From contig NZ_UGNV01000001.1 of assembly GCF_900452395.1 (NCBI RefSeq), positions 2,381,501-2,445,500 of the forward strand: a stretch of DNA of 64,000 bases. Reading direction: 5' to 3'. Shown in pieces: positions 9,296 to 17,596 of the stretch. The translations under genes and the position numbers were made by a program. The notes beneath the pieces were generated by a model. The model was given only the letters and a program-made list of their open reading frames with translations, made no database searches and was not told the origin of the DNA. Within the stretch, counting starts at the first letter, position 1, and each line of letters starts with the position of its first letter. This stretch comes from Legionella beliardensis. GTDB taxonomy: Bacteria > Pseudomonadota > Gammaproteobacteria > Legionellales > Legionellaceae.

Positions 9296-10672
9296 ATGGC
9301 TATTGTTTACACGGGTAATGGTAACGAAGCTAAGCAAAAGATGGGTCTTAGTCCGGAAGATAGAGAGAATTATATAGGAAAGTTTTACACTCACATGGAA
9401 GAACTCTGCCAAAATCAACTTAAAGCTTATAAAGCCTGGAAAAAAGAAGAGCCTGAGGATGGCCAAGAATTTCCTTTACTGAGAAATAAGCATGGGGAGT
9501 TTACAGATAAAATTGAAGAGATGATGGAGTGTCTTACAGAATATTCAGTTGCCTACCAAGATGATGACGGACAATTTTGTCGATTTTCGATTGCGACTTC
9601 TACCATTAACCCCAATTATTGGATGATTTCTATCGTTAAGGGGCCCGAGCACACACCTGAAGATCAAGTTGTTACTCTTCTTGTTAATCCTGATTTTACT
9701 GATGCTAAAAACAAACAGCCCAATCCAATATTACCTGGAAGTGGGCAGGTAGCTGTAGATAAGCTACTCTTCGAACTAGCAACAGCATTAAATAGTGCTG
9801 AGAAATATGAAGAGTTTATTATAACTAATAACCTTTTAAGGCGACTAGGCGCAGAATGCTTCGTAAATGCGCAAGCACTCCAAGATTTACAAAATATTGA
9901 ACGACCAGATTTATCCTCTCTTATTTCTTACGAATTGCCAGAAACTAACGATGATCAAGTTGAAGAAGCTATAGTACAACCTTCTATTCAACAACAACCT
10001 CGTGTCATTGAAGATAACGATGAGGAAGATGAAAGCCTATTTACTAAAGCTAAAGCGATAGCTGCCAAAATAACTGCTGTTGGCATACCGGCTGCCATTG
10101 GTGCTGCAATCGGCTCACTGTTTATGCCTGGTGTTGGTACTATTATCGGTGGAGTAATTTGTGGTGGCGGTGCTGCGGCACTTGGCTTAAGTGGCGTAGG
10201 CCTCTATGAATTGTATAAGAAAAATTCGGGGAGAGGAACTGCACTAACCATTACCGGTGGCGCTGGTGTAGGTGCGGCAGTTGGTGCTATCTTAGGTTCG
10301 CTTATTCCTATCCCAGGCGTTGGTACCTTGTTTGGTATGGCCATCGGCGCGGGCGTGGGTTTAGCTGTAGGTATGGCTATTGGTGCGGGTCTTGCAACAT
10401 TTGGGAAATGGCTAGCTAAAGAGCCGTGGGAAAGAGAATCGGCTAACGTTTTAGGGGTTCCCTCTGATGATGATTCTGATTATGATATTGTTAAGCCGGG
10501 TAAAACCAAGAACCCTTTCTCAGCATTACATAATGCTAGTCACGATGTAGGTAGTCAATCTGATCCATCCTTTGAAGAGCAGCGAACTAGCTATAGTGTA
10601 TTACACAAAAAGCCTCCGGTGGTTGCGAAGAAACAAGAAACCGTGCCAGATTTTGTTTCAGGTTTCTTCTAA
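9296..10672 (+). CDS. Glycine-zipper membrane protein, candidate effector
   Basis: A 458-residue protein of unknown function. Start chosen for a strong GAGAGAGG ribosome binding site. The N-terminal half (about 1-240) is soluble and contains the segment DDGQFCRFSIATSTINPNYW, which matches DEGNYCGVALETSTADPNYW in the protein at 23771-25735. An acidic stretch (DNDEEDE) comes next. Residues about 255-375 hold one full and one terminal copy of a glycine-zipper repeat of about 61 residues (AIGAAIGSLFMPGVGTIIGG, then VGAILGSLIPIPGVGTLFGM), expected to insert into membranes. The tail is polar with SDDDSDYD. No signal peptide. A Dot/Icm effector is plausible but is inference. Confidence 0.7.
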   Translation: MAIVYTGNGNEAKQKMGLSPEDRENYIGKFYTHMEELCQNQLKAYKAWKKEEPEDGQEFPLLRNKHGEFTDKIEEMMECLTEYSVAYQDDDGQFCRFSIATSTINPNYWMISIVKGPEHTPEDQVVTLLVNPDFTDAKNKQPNPILPGSGQVAVDKLLFELATALNSAEKYEEFIITNNLLRRLGAECFVNAQALQDLQNIERPDLSSLISYELPETNDDQVEEAIVQPSIQQQPRVIEDNDEEDESLFTKAKAIAAKITAVGIPAAIGAAIGSLFMPGVGTIIGGVICGGGAAALGLSGVGLYELYKKNSGRGTALTITGGAGVGAAVGAILGSLIPIPGVGTLFGMAIGAGVGLAVGMAIGAGLATFGKWLAKEPWERESANVLGVPSDDDSDYDIVKPGKTKNPFSALHNASHDVGSQSDPSFEEQRTSYSVLHKKPPVVAKKQETVPDFVSGFF

Positions 10673-10715
10673 AGATTGGTAAAGGCCTTAGGCAAAATTA
10701 TTCCTCTAAATAAGT

Positions 10716-10757
10716 AAACCAGCTATGATATCCTAGAATAGCATGGCTGGTTTTTTT
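10716..10757 (+). terminator. Rho-independent terminator
   Basis: AAACCAGCTATG pairs with CATGGCTGGTTT with one mismatch, and a run of seven T follows directly. It ends the transcript of the glycine-zipper protein gene. Confidence 0.85.
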
Positions 10758-10824
10758 ATTTAAATCAAAACTCGTAACTTCTATCATTAATAATTGAAAA
10801 CAAAGCTTGCAATATATTACTCCT

Positions 10825-12633
10825 TTAATTAACCGACAAAACACTCGCTAGCAACTGGCGCGTATACTCCTGTTGAGGATGAGAAAAAATAGCCTCACAT
10901 GTCCCTTCTTCTATGATTTTACCGTCCTTCATCACCAAGACATCATCGGCAAAGTACGCAACGACCGCCATATTATGGGTAATAAATAGATAAGATATGC
11001 CTAATTCAAGTTGCAAATTTTTTAATAAATTTAATAGCTGTGCTTGCACGGATACGTCTAAGGCGCTGGTAGGTTCATCACAAATTAAAATGTCAGGTTC
11101 ACTGGCTAGCGCACGCGCGATACAAATACGCTGCCGTTGGCCGCCTGAGAATTGATGCGGGTAGCGCTCAAGACTCGTTTTGGGTAAATTAACTTGCTCT
11201 AATAATTGCAATTGCCTGCGTTTGATGACAGCCTTTGCCATGCCCTGCGCAATCATCCCTTCGGCAATAATATCACTGATGGTTAAACGTGGATTTAAAG
11301 AAGAATAAGGATCTTGGAAAATGATTTGTACCCGTTTACGATAGTCTTTTAAACTGCTTCCATGTAACGTTTGTATTGGCTGGCCACGGTAATTGATTTC
11401 ACCGGCGGTAATGGGCAATAAACGGAGCAATGCCCGACTAACCGTTGTTTTACCACAACCTGATTCGCCAACTAAAGCCAGTGTTTTACCTTTATAAAGA
11501 TTTAACGAGACTCCATCGACTGCTTTAATAAGCTTACGCTTGCGTTTTAATAGCCCATGACCTGCTTGGTAATGAACTTTGAGATTGGTGACTGCAAGTA
11601 ATAATTCATGGTTGCTCAAACCCGTAAGCAAGTCTTTCTCTGCTTGCGGTAGCGGAGGCGGTTGTTTATGGGTAGGGTAAAGATGACAACGGACCAAGTG
11701 ATTATCGAGATTTTGTAGAGCGGGTATCTCAGTAGGACAGGGAGAAAAAGCATGGGCACAACGCGGATGAAAGCGGCAGCCTGAAGGCAGGTTTTCCAGG
11801 GTAGGCACGCTGCCAGCAATCATTTGTAAGGGTTGATGCCGTTTATGATAACTCGGGATAGAAGCCAGTAATTGTTGTGAATAAGGATGTTTGACTTGTC
11901 TAAAAAAATCAACAATCGTTGCTTCTTCTACTAAATGCCCGGCATACATCACACAAACCCTATCTGCCATCGCCTTCACCACCGCTAAATCATGTGTAAT
12001 TAATAAAATACTCATGTGATGTTCGCGCTGTAATTTTTTAAGTAGCGCTAAAATTTGTGCCTGTATTACCACATCCAAGGCGGTTGTAGGTTCATCAGCA
12101 ATTAAGATATCGGGGTTGTTCGCTAAGGCCATGGCAATCACGATACGCTGTTTTTGACCGCCTGAAAGTTGGTGCGGGTATTGGCGTAAACGCAAGCTAG
12201 GATCTGGGATTTCTACAGTAGTTAATAAATCAAGCATGCGTTGCCTAAGTGCTGCAGTGCTTAATGATTGATGTTGCAATAAGGCTTCCGCTAATTGCTC
12301 TTCAATGCGTAAAACAGGATTTAAAGCCGTCATTGGCTCTTGGAAAACAATTGCTACCTTTTTTCCTCTTAGGCTTCGCATGTTACTTTCAGGAAGGGCT
12401 AAGATATCCTGGCTACCTACATTGATTGTGCTTCTTTCACCATAGCCTGCATTATTGGGTAGCAGGCGCATAATAGCTAGCGCAGTTAACGACTTGCCAC
12501 AACCTGATTCACCGAGCAGCGCTAAGGTTTCACCGGGCTTTAGGTCAAGGTTCATGTTATCGACAGCAGTTGTTATGCCACGGTCAGTTTGAAAGCCAAC
12601 TTTAAGACAATTAACACGAGCAAGTTCAGTCAT
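10825..12633 (-). CDS. ABC transporter with two ATPase domains, oligopeptide type (YejF-like)
   Basis: A 602-residue cytoplasmic protein with two complete nucleotide-binding domains in one chain. Each has Walker A (GESGCGKS and GESGCGKT), the signature LSGGQKQR or FSGGQRQR, and Walker B (ILIADEPTTALD, ILICDEPTSALD). After the first domain a cysteine-containing oligopeptide-transporter C-terminal motif is seen (GCRFHPRCAHAFSPC). This is the arrangement of YejF, GsiA and DdpDF fusions, which energise peptide importers. No permease or binding protein gene is next to it, so the partners must lie elsewhere. It starts 10 bp after oxyR and is probably read with it. Confidence 0.88.
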   Translation of the reverse strand: MTELARVNCLKVGFQTDRGITTAVDNMNLDLKPGETLALLGESGCGKSLTALAIMRLLPNNAGYGERSTINVGSQDILALPESNMRSLRGKKVAIVFQEPMTALNPVLRIEEQLAEALLQHQSLSTAALRQRMLDLLTTVEIPDPSLRLRQYPHQLSGGQKQRIVIAMALANNPDILIADEPTTALDVVIQAQILALLKKLQREHHMSILLITHDLAVVKAMADRVCVMYAGHLVEEATIVDFFRQVKHPYSQQLLASIPSYHKRHQPLQMIAGSVPTLENLPSGCRFHPRCAHAFSPCPTEIPALQNLDNHLVRCHLYPTHKQPPPLPQAEKDLLTGLSNHELLLAVTNLKVHYQAGHGLLKRKRKLIKAVDGVSLNLYKGKTLALVGESGCGKTTVSRALLRLLPITAGEINYRGQPIQTLHGSSLKDYRKRVQIIFQDPYSSLNPRLTISDIIAEGMIAQGMAKAVIKRRQLQLLEQVNLPKTSLERYPHQFSGGQRQRICIARALASEPDILICDEPTSALDVSVQAQLLNLLKNLQLELGISYLFITHNMAVVAYFADDVLVMKDGKIIEEGTCEAIFSHPQQEYTRQLLASVLSVN

Positions 12634-12643
12634 AATTAACCAC

Positions 12644-13558
12644 TTAAGTCCTAAATTTATTGTCTATTTTTTGTAGATAGGTTTGGGTTGTTTTTGTTAT
12701 TAATTTCGCTAATTGTTGTAAACAAATCGACTTAATTGACGTAGGCCGCCAATATAGCGCCACTGTACGCACCGGTGCGGGCTTTGCAAATGGAATAATA
12801 AATAATGACTTATTAGGGGCACCTTGAGTTGCGAGTGCCGGAATTAAAGTAACGCCTGCTCCTGTTTGTACCATAAGCCGTAATGTTTCTAAACTTGTCG
12901 CTGTAAAATCAATTTTAGTTTCTATTTGAGCTGATTGACACAAGGCCATAGCCTGTTCTCGTAAACAATGGCCTTCTGCCAATAGCATGACGGGTTGACC
13001 TTGTAGTTGCTCTAAATGAATAGATTGATAATGATGTAAGCTTGATGTTTCTGAACAAACAAAATAAAAAGGCTCATCAAACAGATTATGTTGGATTAAA
13101 TCACTTTTAACCGGCGTTGCCATTAGGGCCGCATCCAATTGACCTTGAGTTAGCATCGCGGTCAATACATCTGTTTTCTCTTCAATTAACCAAATTCTGA
13201 GCCTTGGAAATTTTTTCTGAATATCAGGCATGACTAAAGGCAATAAATACGGCGCTAAGGTAGGTATGACCCCTAAGCGTATTTCACCTGCAAATGGATC
13301 AGCACTTGCACGTGCTAACTCCTTCATTTCAGCCACTTGATTGAGAATGGCTTGTGCATGCTTAACAAGCAATTCGCCTTGCTCAGTTAACATCACTTGT
13401 TTATTGTTACGTTCGAAAAGGACTAGATCTAATTCCTCTTCTAACTTTTTGATTTGCATACTAAGTGTCGGCTGACTAACAAAACATAACTTAGCAGCCT
13501 CACCAAAATGCTGAACTTTGGCTAAAACAACAAAATAATGCAAATCACGTAGGTTCAT
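12644..13558 (-). CDS. oxyR: Hydrogen peroxide-sensing LysR regulator OxyR
   Basis: A 304-residue LysR-type regulator. The HTH covers residues about 1-60. The region GHCLREQAMALC carries two cysteines, C198 and C207, nine apart as C199 and C208 in E. coli OxyR, so the peroxide-driven disulfide switch is retained. OxyR activates peroxide defence genes when oxidised. It overlaps the upstream secreted-protein gene by 4 bp (ATGA), which places it in the msbA-lpxK transcript. No catalase or peroxiredoxin gene is adjacent. Confidence 0.9.
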   Translation of the reverse strand: MNLRDLHYFVVLAKVQHFGEAAKLCFVSQPTLSMQIKKLEEELDLVLFERNNKQVMLTEQGELLVKHAQAILNQVAEMKELARASADPFAGEIRLGVIPTLAPYLLPLVMPDIQKKFPRLRIWLIEEKTDVLTAMLTQGQLDAALMATPVKSDLIQHNLFDEPFYFVCSETSSLHHYQSIHLEQLQGQPVMLLAEGHCLREQAMALCQSAQIETKIDFTATSLETLRLMVQTGAGVTLIPALATQGAPNKSLFIIPFAKPAPVRTVALYWRPTSIKSICLQQLAKLITKTTQTYLQKIDNKFRT

Positions 13559-14532
13559 CCATTACCTTTTTCTTTTGTTTGCCCTGCTTGCTCGATGGCG
13601 TAATCATCAATATCTTCATAATTAATCGCACAAAAACCAGGCATAGCCCCAGCCGTAATCCCTATAATCAATTGCTGGCTTTCGTTAATTTTATAAAGTA
13701 AATTTTCAAAAGATAAATTAACTTTTGGCGATGGAACATGAATATGCCATAAATTTTCTTTTTCTTGTTGCGTGGTTATAAATTGCGACATGGTCACCGG
13801 TGTACCTTGCTCATTGCGCCAACCTGCTATAGAACCTCGAATGGTATCTGACTCTTGCAAGCTTACCGAGTATAAAGCACTGCCATCATTAAAATTACAA
13901 AGAACAGATTTTAATGAATGCGGAATCGGCTGAGGTTTATTAACCCAAATTTGCCTAAACCAAGCTTTTTTAGCGGTAACAAAGAGTTCTTTACTTTCAC
14001 CTGCTTGAATATGGCCATTTAAACGACCGGTTTGGTCAATAAGAAACTCAACACCTGAACGCAATTCTTTCTGCTTAGAGGCAGTTTGAGCTAAGCCCAG
14101 CATATCTACTTTAAAGTTAAAACCTGTTTTCTTTTTATCCTTAACACCAAAAACCCAACTGCTATTAATAGGATTAAACCGTAAAAAAAGATTGCCTACT
14201 TGCCAATGAGTAAGCTCAGGATTTTTAATAAGGGTATTACTCTCTTCATAAACTAATACTGTTTTTGACTGGGCATCAATAACGGTTGCTAAACCATGAA
14301 ACCTGTCATAATTACGTTGTATCTCAAAAAAATAAATATAGCGCTCGCCACTTTCATTAGTGACTGTGCCTGCAAAAGCCCAATCTGCTTGTGGCACATG
14401 TAAGGAAGGAATAGTTTGCAGAGCGAGAGGCTCATCATTCGCTACAGGCTCTATGGCTTGCGCAGCTAGCAGCCGCCCGCTTAACATTAAGTAAAGAACC
14501 AATAATAAAATACAAGCTCGAATCTGTTTCAT
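13555..14532 (-). CDS. Secreted or periplasmic protein of unknown function
   Basis: A 325-residue protein with a likely signal peptide (ILLLVLYLMLSGRLLAAQA). The mature part is rich in beta-strand-like alternation and aromatic residues (WAFAGTVTNESGERYIYFFE, WHIHVPSPKVNLSFENLLY). This gives a weak impression of an AttH/CrtC lipocalin-like fold, offered only as a possibility. It overlaps lpxK by 4 bp and oxyR by 4 bp, so it is translationally coupled to both. The link with LpxK suggests a role in the envelope. I do not recognise a specific family. Confidence 0.75.
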   Translation of the reverse strand: MKQIRACILLLVLYLMLSGRLLAAQAIEPVANDEPLALQTIPSLHVPQADWAFAGTVTNESGERYIYFFEIQRNYDRFHGLATVIDAQSKTVLVYEESNTLIKNPELTHWQVGNLFLRFNPINSSWVFGVKDKKKTGFNFKVDMLGLAQTASKQKELRSGVEFLIDQTGRLNGHIQAGESKELFVTAKKAWFRQIWVNKPQPIPHSLKSVLCNFNDGSALYSVSLQESDTIRGSIAGWRNEQGTPVTMSQFITTQQEKENLWHIHVPSPKVNLSFENLLYKINESQQLIIGITAGAMPGFCAINYEDIDDYAIEQAGQTKEKGNG

Positions 14533-15506
14533 GTTAACACTAACCCTTTAATTTGCTCATGTGACCATAATGCAGTCCAAAACGCATCACTTAATTTAGC
14601 GTCTACTGGCAAAAAGTACCAGGAATCCTTTGCAAAATCTTGGCATTTAACAGCATCTTTCGCAGTCATAATTACATTTTCTTCTGCAAATGTTAGCTGC
14701 TCCGCTCTAAATGCATGATGATCCGGGAAGGAATAACTGTTAAATGTAATGCCCATATTAGTGAGCGTAGTATAAAATCGCTGTGGATGCCCAATTGCGG
14801 CAACAGCGGCAGTCGGGCCGATTAGCTCATGCGGGCTAATCGCGTGGCCGGTCGCTATATTAATTAATTTACCGGGTTGTAAGGTCATTGAGTAAGCATC
14901 AGACCATTTACCACCATTTACAATTAGAAAATCAGCTTCTTTTAGGCGTTTAGGATGCTCACGTAAAGGCCCTGCTGGTAAGCACAAACCATTTCCTAAA
15001 CCTCGCAAACCATCAATAACTAGGATTTCAAGTTGACGCCCCATGGCATAATGCTGCAGACCATCATCACTAATGATAATTTGACTTTGATAGCGCTCTA
15101 GTAAGTAACGTACTGCTTCTACTCGTTTTGGCGCGATTACCACAGGGCAATCTGTATTTTGCGCTAAAAGTAAAGGCTCGTCCCCCACAAGATGTGCATT
15201 ATCAGTTTTCTTAACGTCATAAGGAAAATGATTCACGCGAGCCCCATACCCACGGCTTACAATGCCTACCTTTAACCCTTTGTCTTTGAGCGCTTGTGCT
15301 AAGGCTATGACTAAGGGAGTTTTACCTACACCACCGACAGTTAAATTGCCCACGACAATAATAGGAACCGGAAAATGCTGCTGCTTGAAGCGCTCTAAAT
15401 AAAAACGCCGCCAGCCTACCACATGCTGATAACAGAAAGATAATGGCCATAATAACCAACGCAGTGGATGCTGGCCATACCATAACGTTTCTAAACTACG
15501 TTGCAT
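14529..15506 (-). CDS. lpxK: Tetraacyldisaccharide 4'-kinase
   Basis: A 325-residue inner-membrane-associated P-loop kinase that phosphorylates the 4' position of the lipid A disaccharide precursor. The Walker A-like motif GNLTVGGVGKTPL is near residue 55, and the family segments GYGAR, GDEPLLLA, and ISDDGLQHYAMGR are all present. Length fits the family (325-345). It overlaps the 3' end of msbA by 11 bp, the common msbA-lpxK operon arrangement, tying synthesis of lipid A to its flipping. Confidence 0.95.
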   Translation of the reverse strand: MQRSLETLWYGQHPLRWLLWPLSFCYQHVVGWRRFYLERFKQQHFPVPIIVVGNLTVGGVGKTPLVIALAQALKDKGLKVGIVSRGYGARVNHFPYDVKKTDNAHLVGDEPLLLAQNTDCPVVIAPKRVEAVRYLLERYQSQIIISDDGLQHYAMGRQLEILVIDGLRGLGNGLCLPAGPLREHPKRLKEADFLIVNGGKWSDAYSMTLQPGKLINIATGHAISPHELIGPTAAVAAIGHPQRFYTTLTNMGITFNSYSFPDHHAFRAEQLTFAEENVIMTAKDAVKCQDFAKDSWYFLPVDAKLSDAFWTALWSHEQIKGLVLT

Positions 15507-17274
15507 GAAGGAGAAAATCCTTTTTATCTGCCGTGGTTAAGCTTTGGGTACGATATAATTGCGCATAATGGCCTTTCTTTTCAATTAACTCCTGGTGAGT
15601 ACCCTGCTCAACAATACGCCCTTGATGCATAACCAAAATTTTATGAGCACGTTTGATTGTAGAGAGGCGGTGCGCAATAACTAAGGTTGTTCTATTTTGC
15701 ATGACTTCTTGTAACGCTGCTTGAATGTAAGATTCAGACTCACTGTCAAGTGCTGATGTGGCCTCATCAAGTATTAAAATAGGCGCATCCTTTAAAATAG
15801 CACGCGCAATCGCTAAACGCTGCCTTTGTCCCCCGGACAATAAAATACCATTTTCACCAATTTTAGTATCGTAGCCATCTGGTAGGCGTGTAATAAACTC
15901 ATCCGCATAAGCAAGTTTAGCCGCAGCGATAACCTCAGCCCGGCTGACATCAAAACGCCCATACGCAATATTATTCGCTAACGTGTCATTAAATAAGGTC
16001 ACTTGTTGGCTAACCAGCGCTATTTGTTTTCTTAAGCCGGTTAGCGAAATGTCTTTAGTAGGAATATCGTCTAAGAGGATCTGGCCGCAATTTAGCTCAT
16101 AAAAACGTGGTAATAAACTTGCAATAGTCGTTTTACCACTACCTGAATGCCCTACTAAAGCGACTGTTTCACCGGGATTAATGGAAAAACTTACCTCATG
16201 CAAAACCGGCAAACCATCTCGATAAGCATACGTGACTTTATCAAATACAATAGCTCCTTTTGCACGCTCTACTAATTCCATCCCCCTATCTTGCTCAATC
16301 GGTTTATCAAGCAACGTAAATACACTTTCTGCACCCGCTAAGCCTTTTTGAATTGTTGCATTTAACGTAGTCAAGGTTTTTATCGGTTTAATCAATTGCA
16401 ACATCGCAGCAATAATTGCTAAAAATGAGCCCGCTGTAATTGTAATGGCTGTAGCAAGTTCAATCGCCACAAAGATAATTAAGGCAATACCTAAAGCAAT
16501 AATAAATTGTACCCCAGATACGTTAATGGCCTTGCTAATAGCAACTTTCATGTCATTTAGTCTTGACGCTTCCGTGGCTTGCTTAAATTTTTCCATTTCA
16601 TAGCGCTCACCGCCAAAAATACGCACCACTCGATAGCCCTCAATCGCTTCCGCAGCAATCTCAGTTACCTGTCCCATCGTTTTTTGTACCTTATGGCTAA
16701 TACGCCTGATACGTTTATTCGTGAAATTAACAATAATGCCAACAAAAGGAATGGTTAATAAAAACATTAAAGACAATTGCCAACTGATAATCATCATTAC
16801 GGTTAATAAGCCAATAACTAAACAAGTATTTTGCACAAAGTCGGTTAACGCATCTGCGCTAACTTGCGCAACTTGTTCAACATCATAAAGAATTTTAGAC
16901 AATAATTGGCCTGAGGTTGCTTGATCGTAATAATCAGACGGTAATTTAATAATATGAGAAAAAACATGTTGCCTAAGCACTTTTACAACCGATCGAGCCA
17001 CCCAGGTCATACAATAACTGCCTAGCGAGCTGACTAAACCGCGAATAGTAATCCCTATTAAAACCAAAATTGGAATTTTTTTGACAAATTCCATATCGAT
17101 ATTAATAAAGCTTTTATCAAGGAAAGGACGCATCATATAAGTAAAACCTGCGTCTATTAATGAGTAAACGATGTTTGCTAAAATACCTACAAGTAACACC
17201 GGCCAGAAAGGTTTAACGTAAGTTAAAAGCCGCCAATAAAGAAAGCTTGTTTTACTAGATAACGTTTGAGTCAT
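15496..17274 (-). CDS. msbA: Lipid A export ABC transporter MsbA
   Basis: A 592-residue half-transporter, working as a homodimer that flips lipid A-core across the inner membrane. Six membrane helices occupy residues about 20-310, and the ATPase domain follows with Walker A GHSGSGKTT, signature LLSGGQRQRLAIARA, Walker [13 protein letters not shown] and the H-loop histidine in VIAHRLSTI. It is the first gene of a minus-strand operon with lpxK, a secreted protein, oxyR and a double ABC ATPase. The operon promoter should lie in 17275-17400. Confidence 0.94.
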   Translation of the reverse strand: MTQTLSSKTSFLYWRLLTYVKPFWPVLLVGILANIVYSLIDAGFTYMMRPFLDKSFINIDMEFVKKIPILVLIGITIRGLVSSLGSYCMTWVARSVVKVLRQHVFSHIIKLPSDYYDQATSGQLLSKILYDVEQVAQVSADALTDFVQNTCLVIGLLTVMMIISWQLSLMFLLTIPFVGIIVNFTNKRIRRISHKVQKTMGQVTEIAAEAIEGYRVVRIFGGERYEMEKFKQATEASRLNDMKVAISKAINVSGVQFIIALGIALIIFVAIELATAITITAGSFLAIIAAMLQLIKPIKTLTTLNATIQKGLAGAESVFTLLDKPIEQDRGMELVERAKGAIVFDKVTYAYRDGLPVLHEVSFSINPGETVALVGHSGSGKTTIASLLPRFYELNCGQILLDDIPTKDISLTGLRKQIALVSQQVTLFNDTLANNIAYGRFDVSRAEVIAAAKLAYADEFITRLPDGYDTKIGENGILLSGGQRQRLAIARAILKDAPILILDEATSALDSESESYIQAALQEVMQNRTTLVIAHRLSTIKRAHKILVMHQGRIVEQGTHQELIEKKGHYAQLYRTQSLTTADKKDFLLHAT

Positions 17275-17473
17275 GCAAGAATAAGTACGCAGAAAATTGA
17301 GATTGTAGCTTTAAACCCCGATAGTGCCAAGTTTATTATCATCAGCAAATAATAAGGTAAAGTGATTTCATTTCCGCTTAGGTGGCGATCTAAAGAAGTA
17401 GCCTGGGTGAAATGAAGTGCCCTCAGAACCTGCACAAGTTACGGTCACTACGTTTACTTAATATAAAATAAAC

Positions 17474-17535
17474 GTAGCCTGGGTGCAGGCCCATAGGGCC
17501 GGAACCCGGGTTTCACTGCGTTTCACCCAGGCTAC
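17474..17535. repeat. Short palindromic repeat, family 1
   Basis: A 62-bp copy with perfect ends GTAGCCTGGGTG and CACCCAGGCTAC. It is closer to an ideal palindrome than the copy at 2231-2291. A decayed partial copy (GTAGCCTGGGTGAAATGAAG) lies just upstream at about 17398. Confidence 0.88.
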
Positions 17536-17555
17536 AGAGTAATATTTGTATAGCT

Positions 17556-17585
17556 ACCTAAACGACACAGAGATGTCGTTTAGGT
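17556..17585 (-). terminator. Perfect stem-loop after cellulase gene
   Basis: ACCTAAACGACA and TGTCGTTTAGGT form a perfect 12-bp stem with a 6-base loop, 12 bp beyond the stop codon of the cellulase gene. No T run follows on the minus strand, so termination is likely but not certain. Confidence 0.6.
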
Positions 17586-17596
17586 GTATAGAGGTG

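Larger units (their letters stand above)
17275..17596. other. 322-bp intergenic region with repeats
   Basis: It separates msbA from the cellulase gene; the cellulase reads toward it and msbA reads away from it. It holds a degraded family 1 fragment near 17398, a full family 1 copy at 17474-17535, and the stem-loop at 17556-17585. No ORF is visible. Confidence 0.6.
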
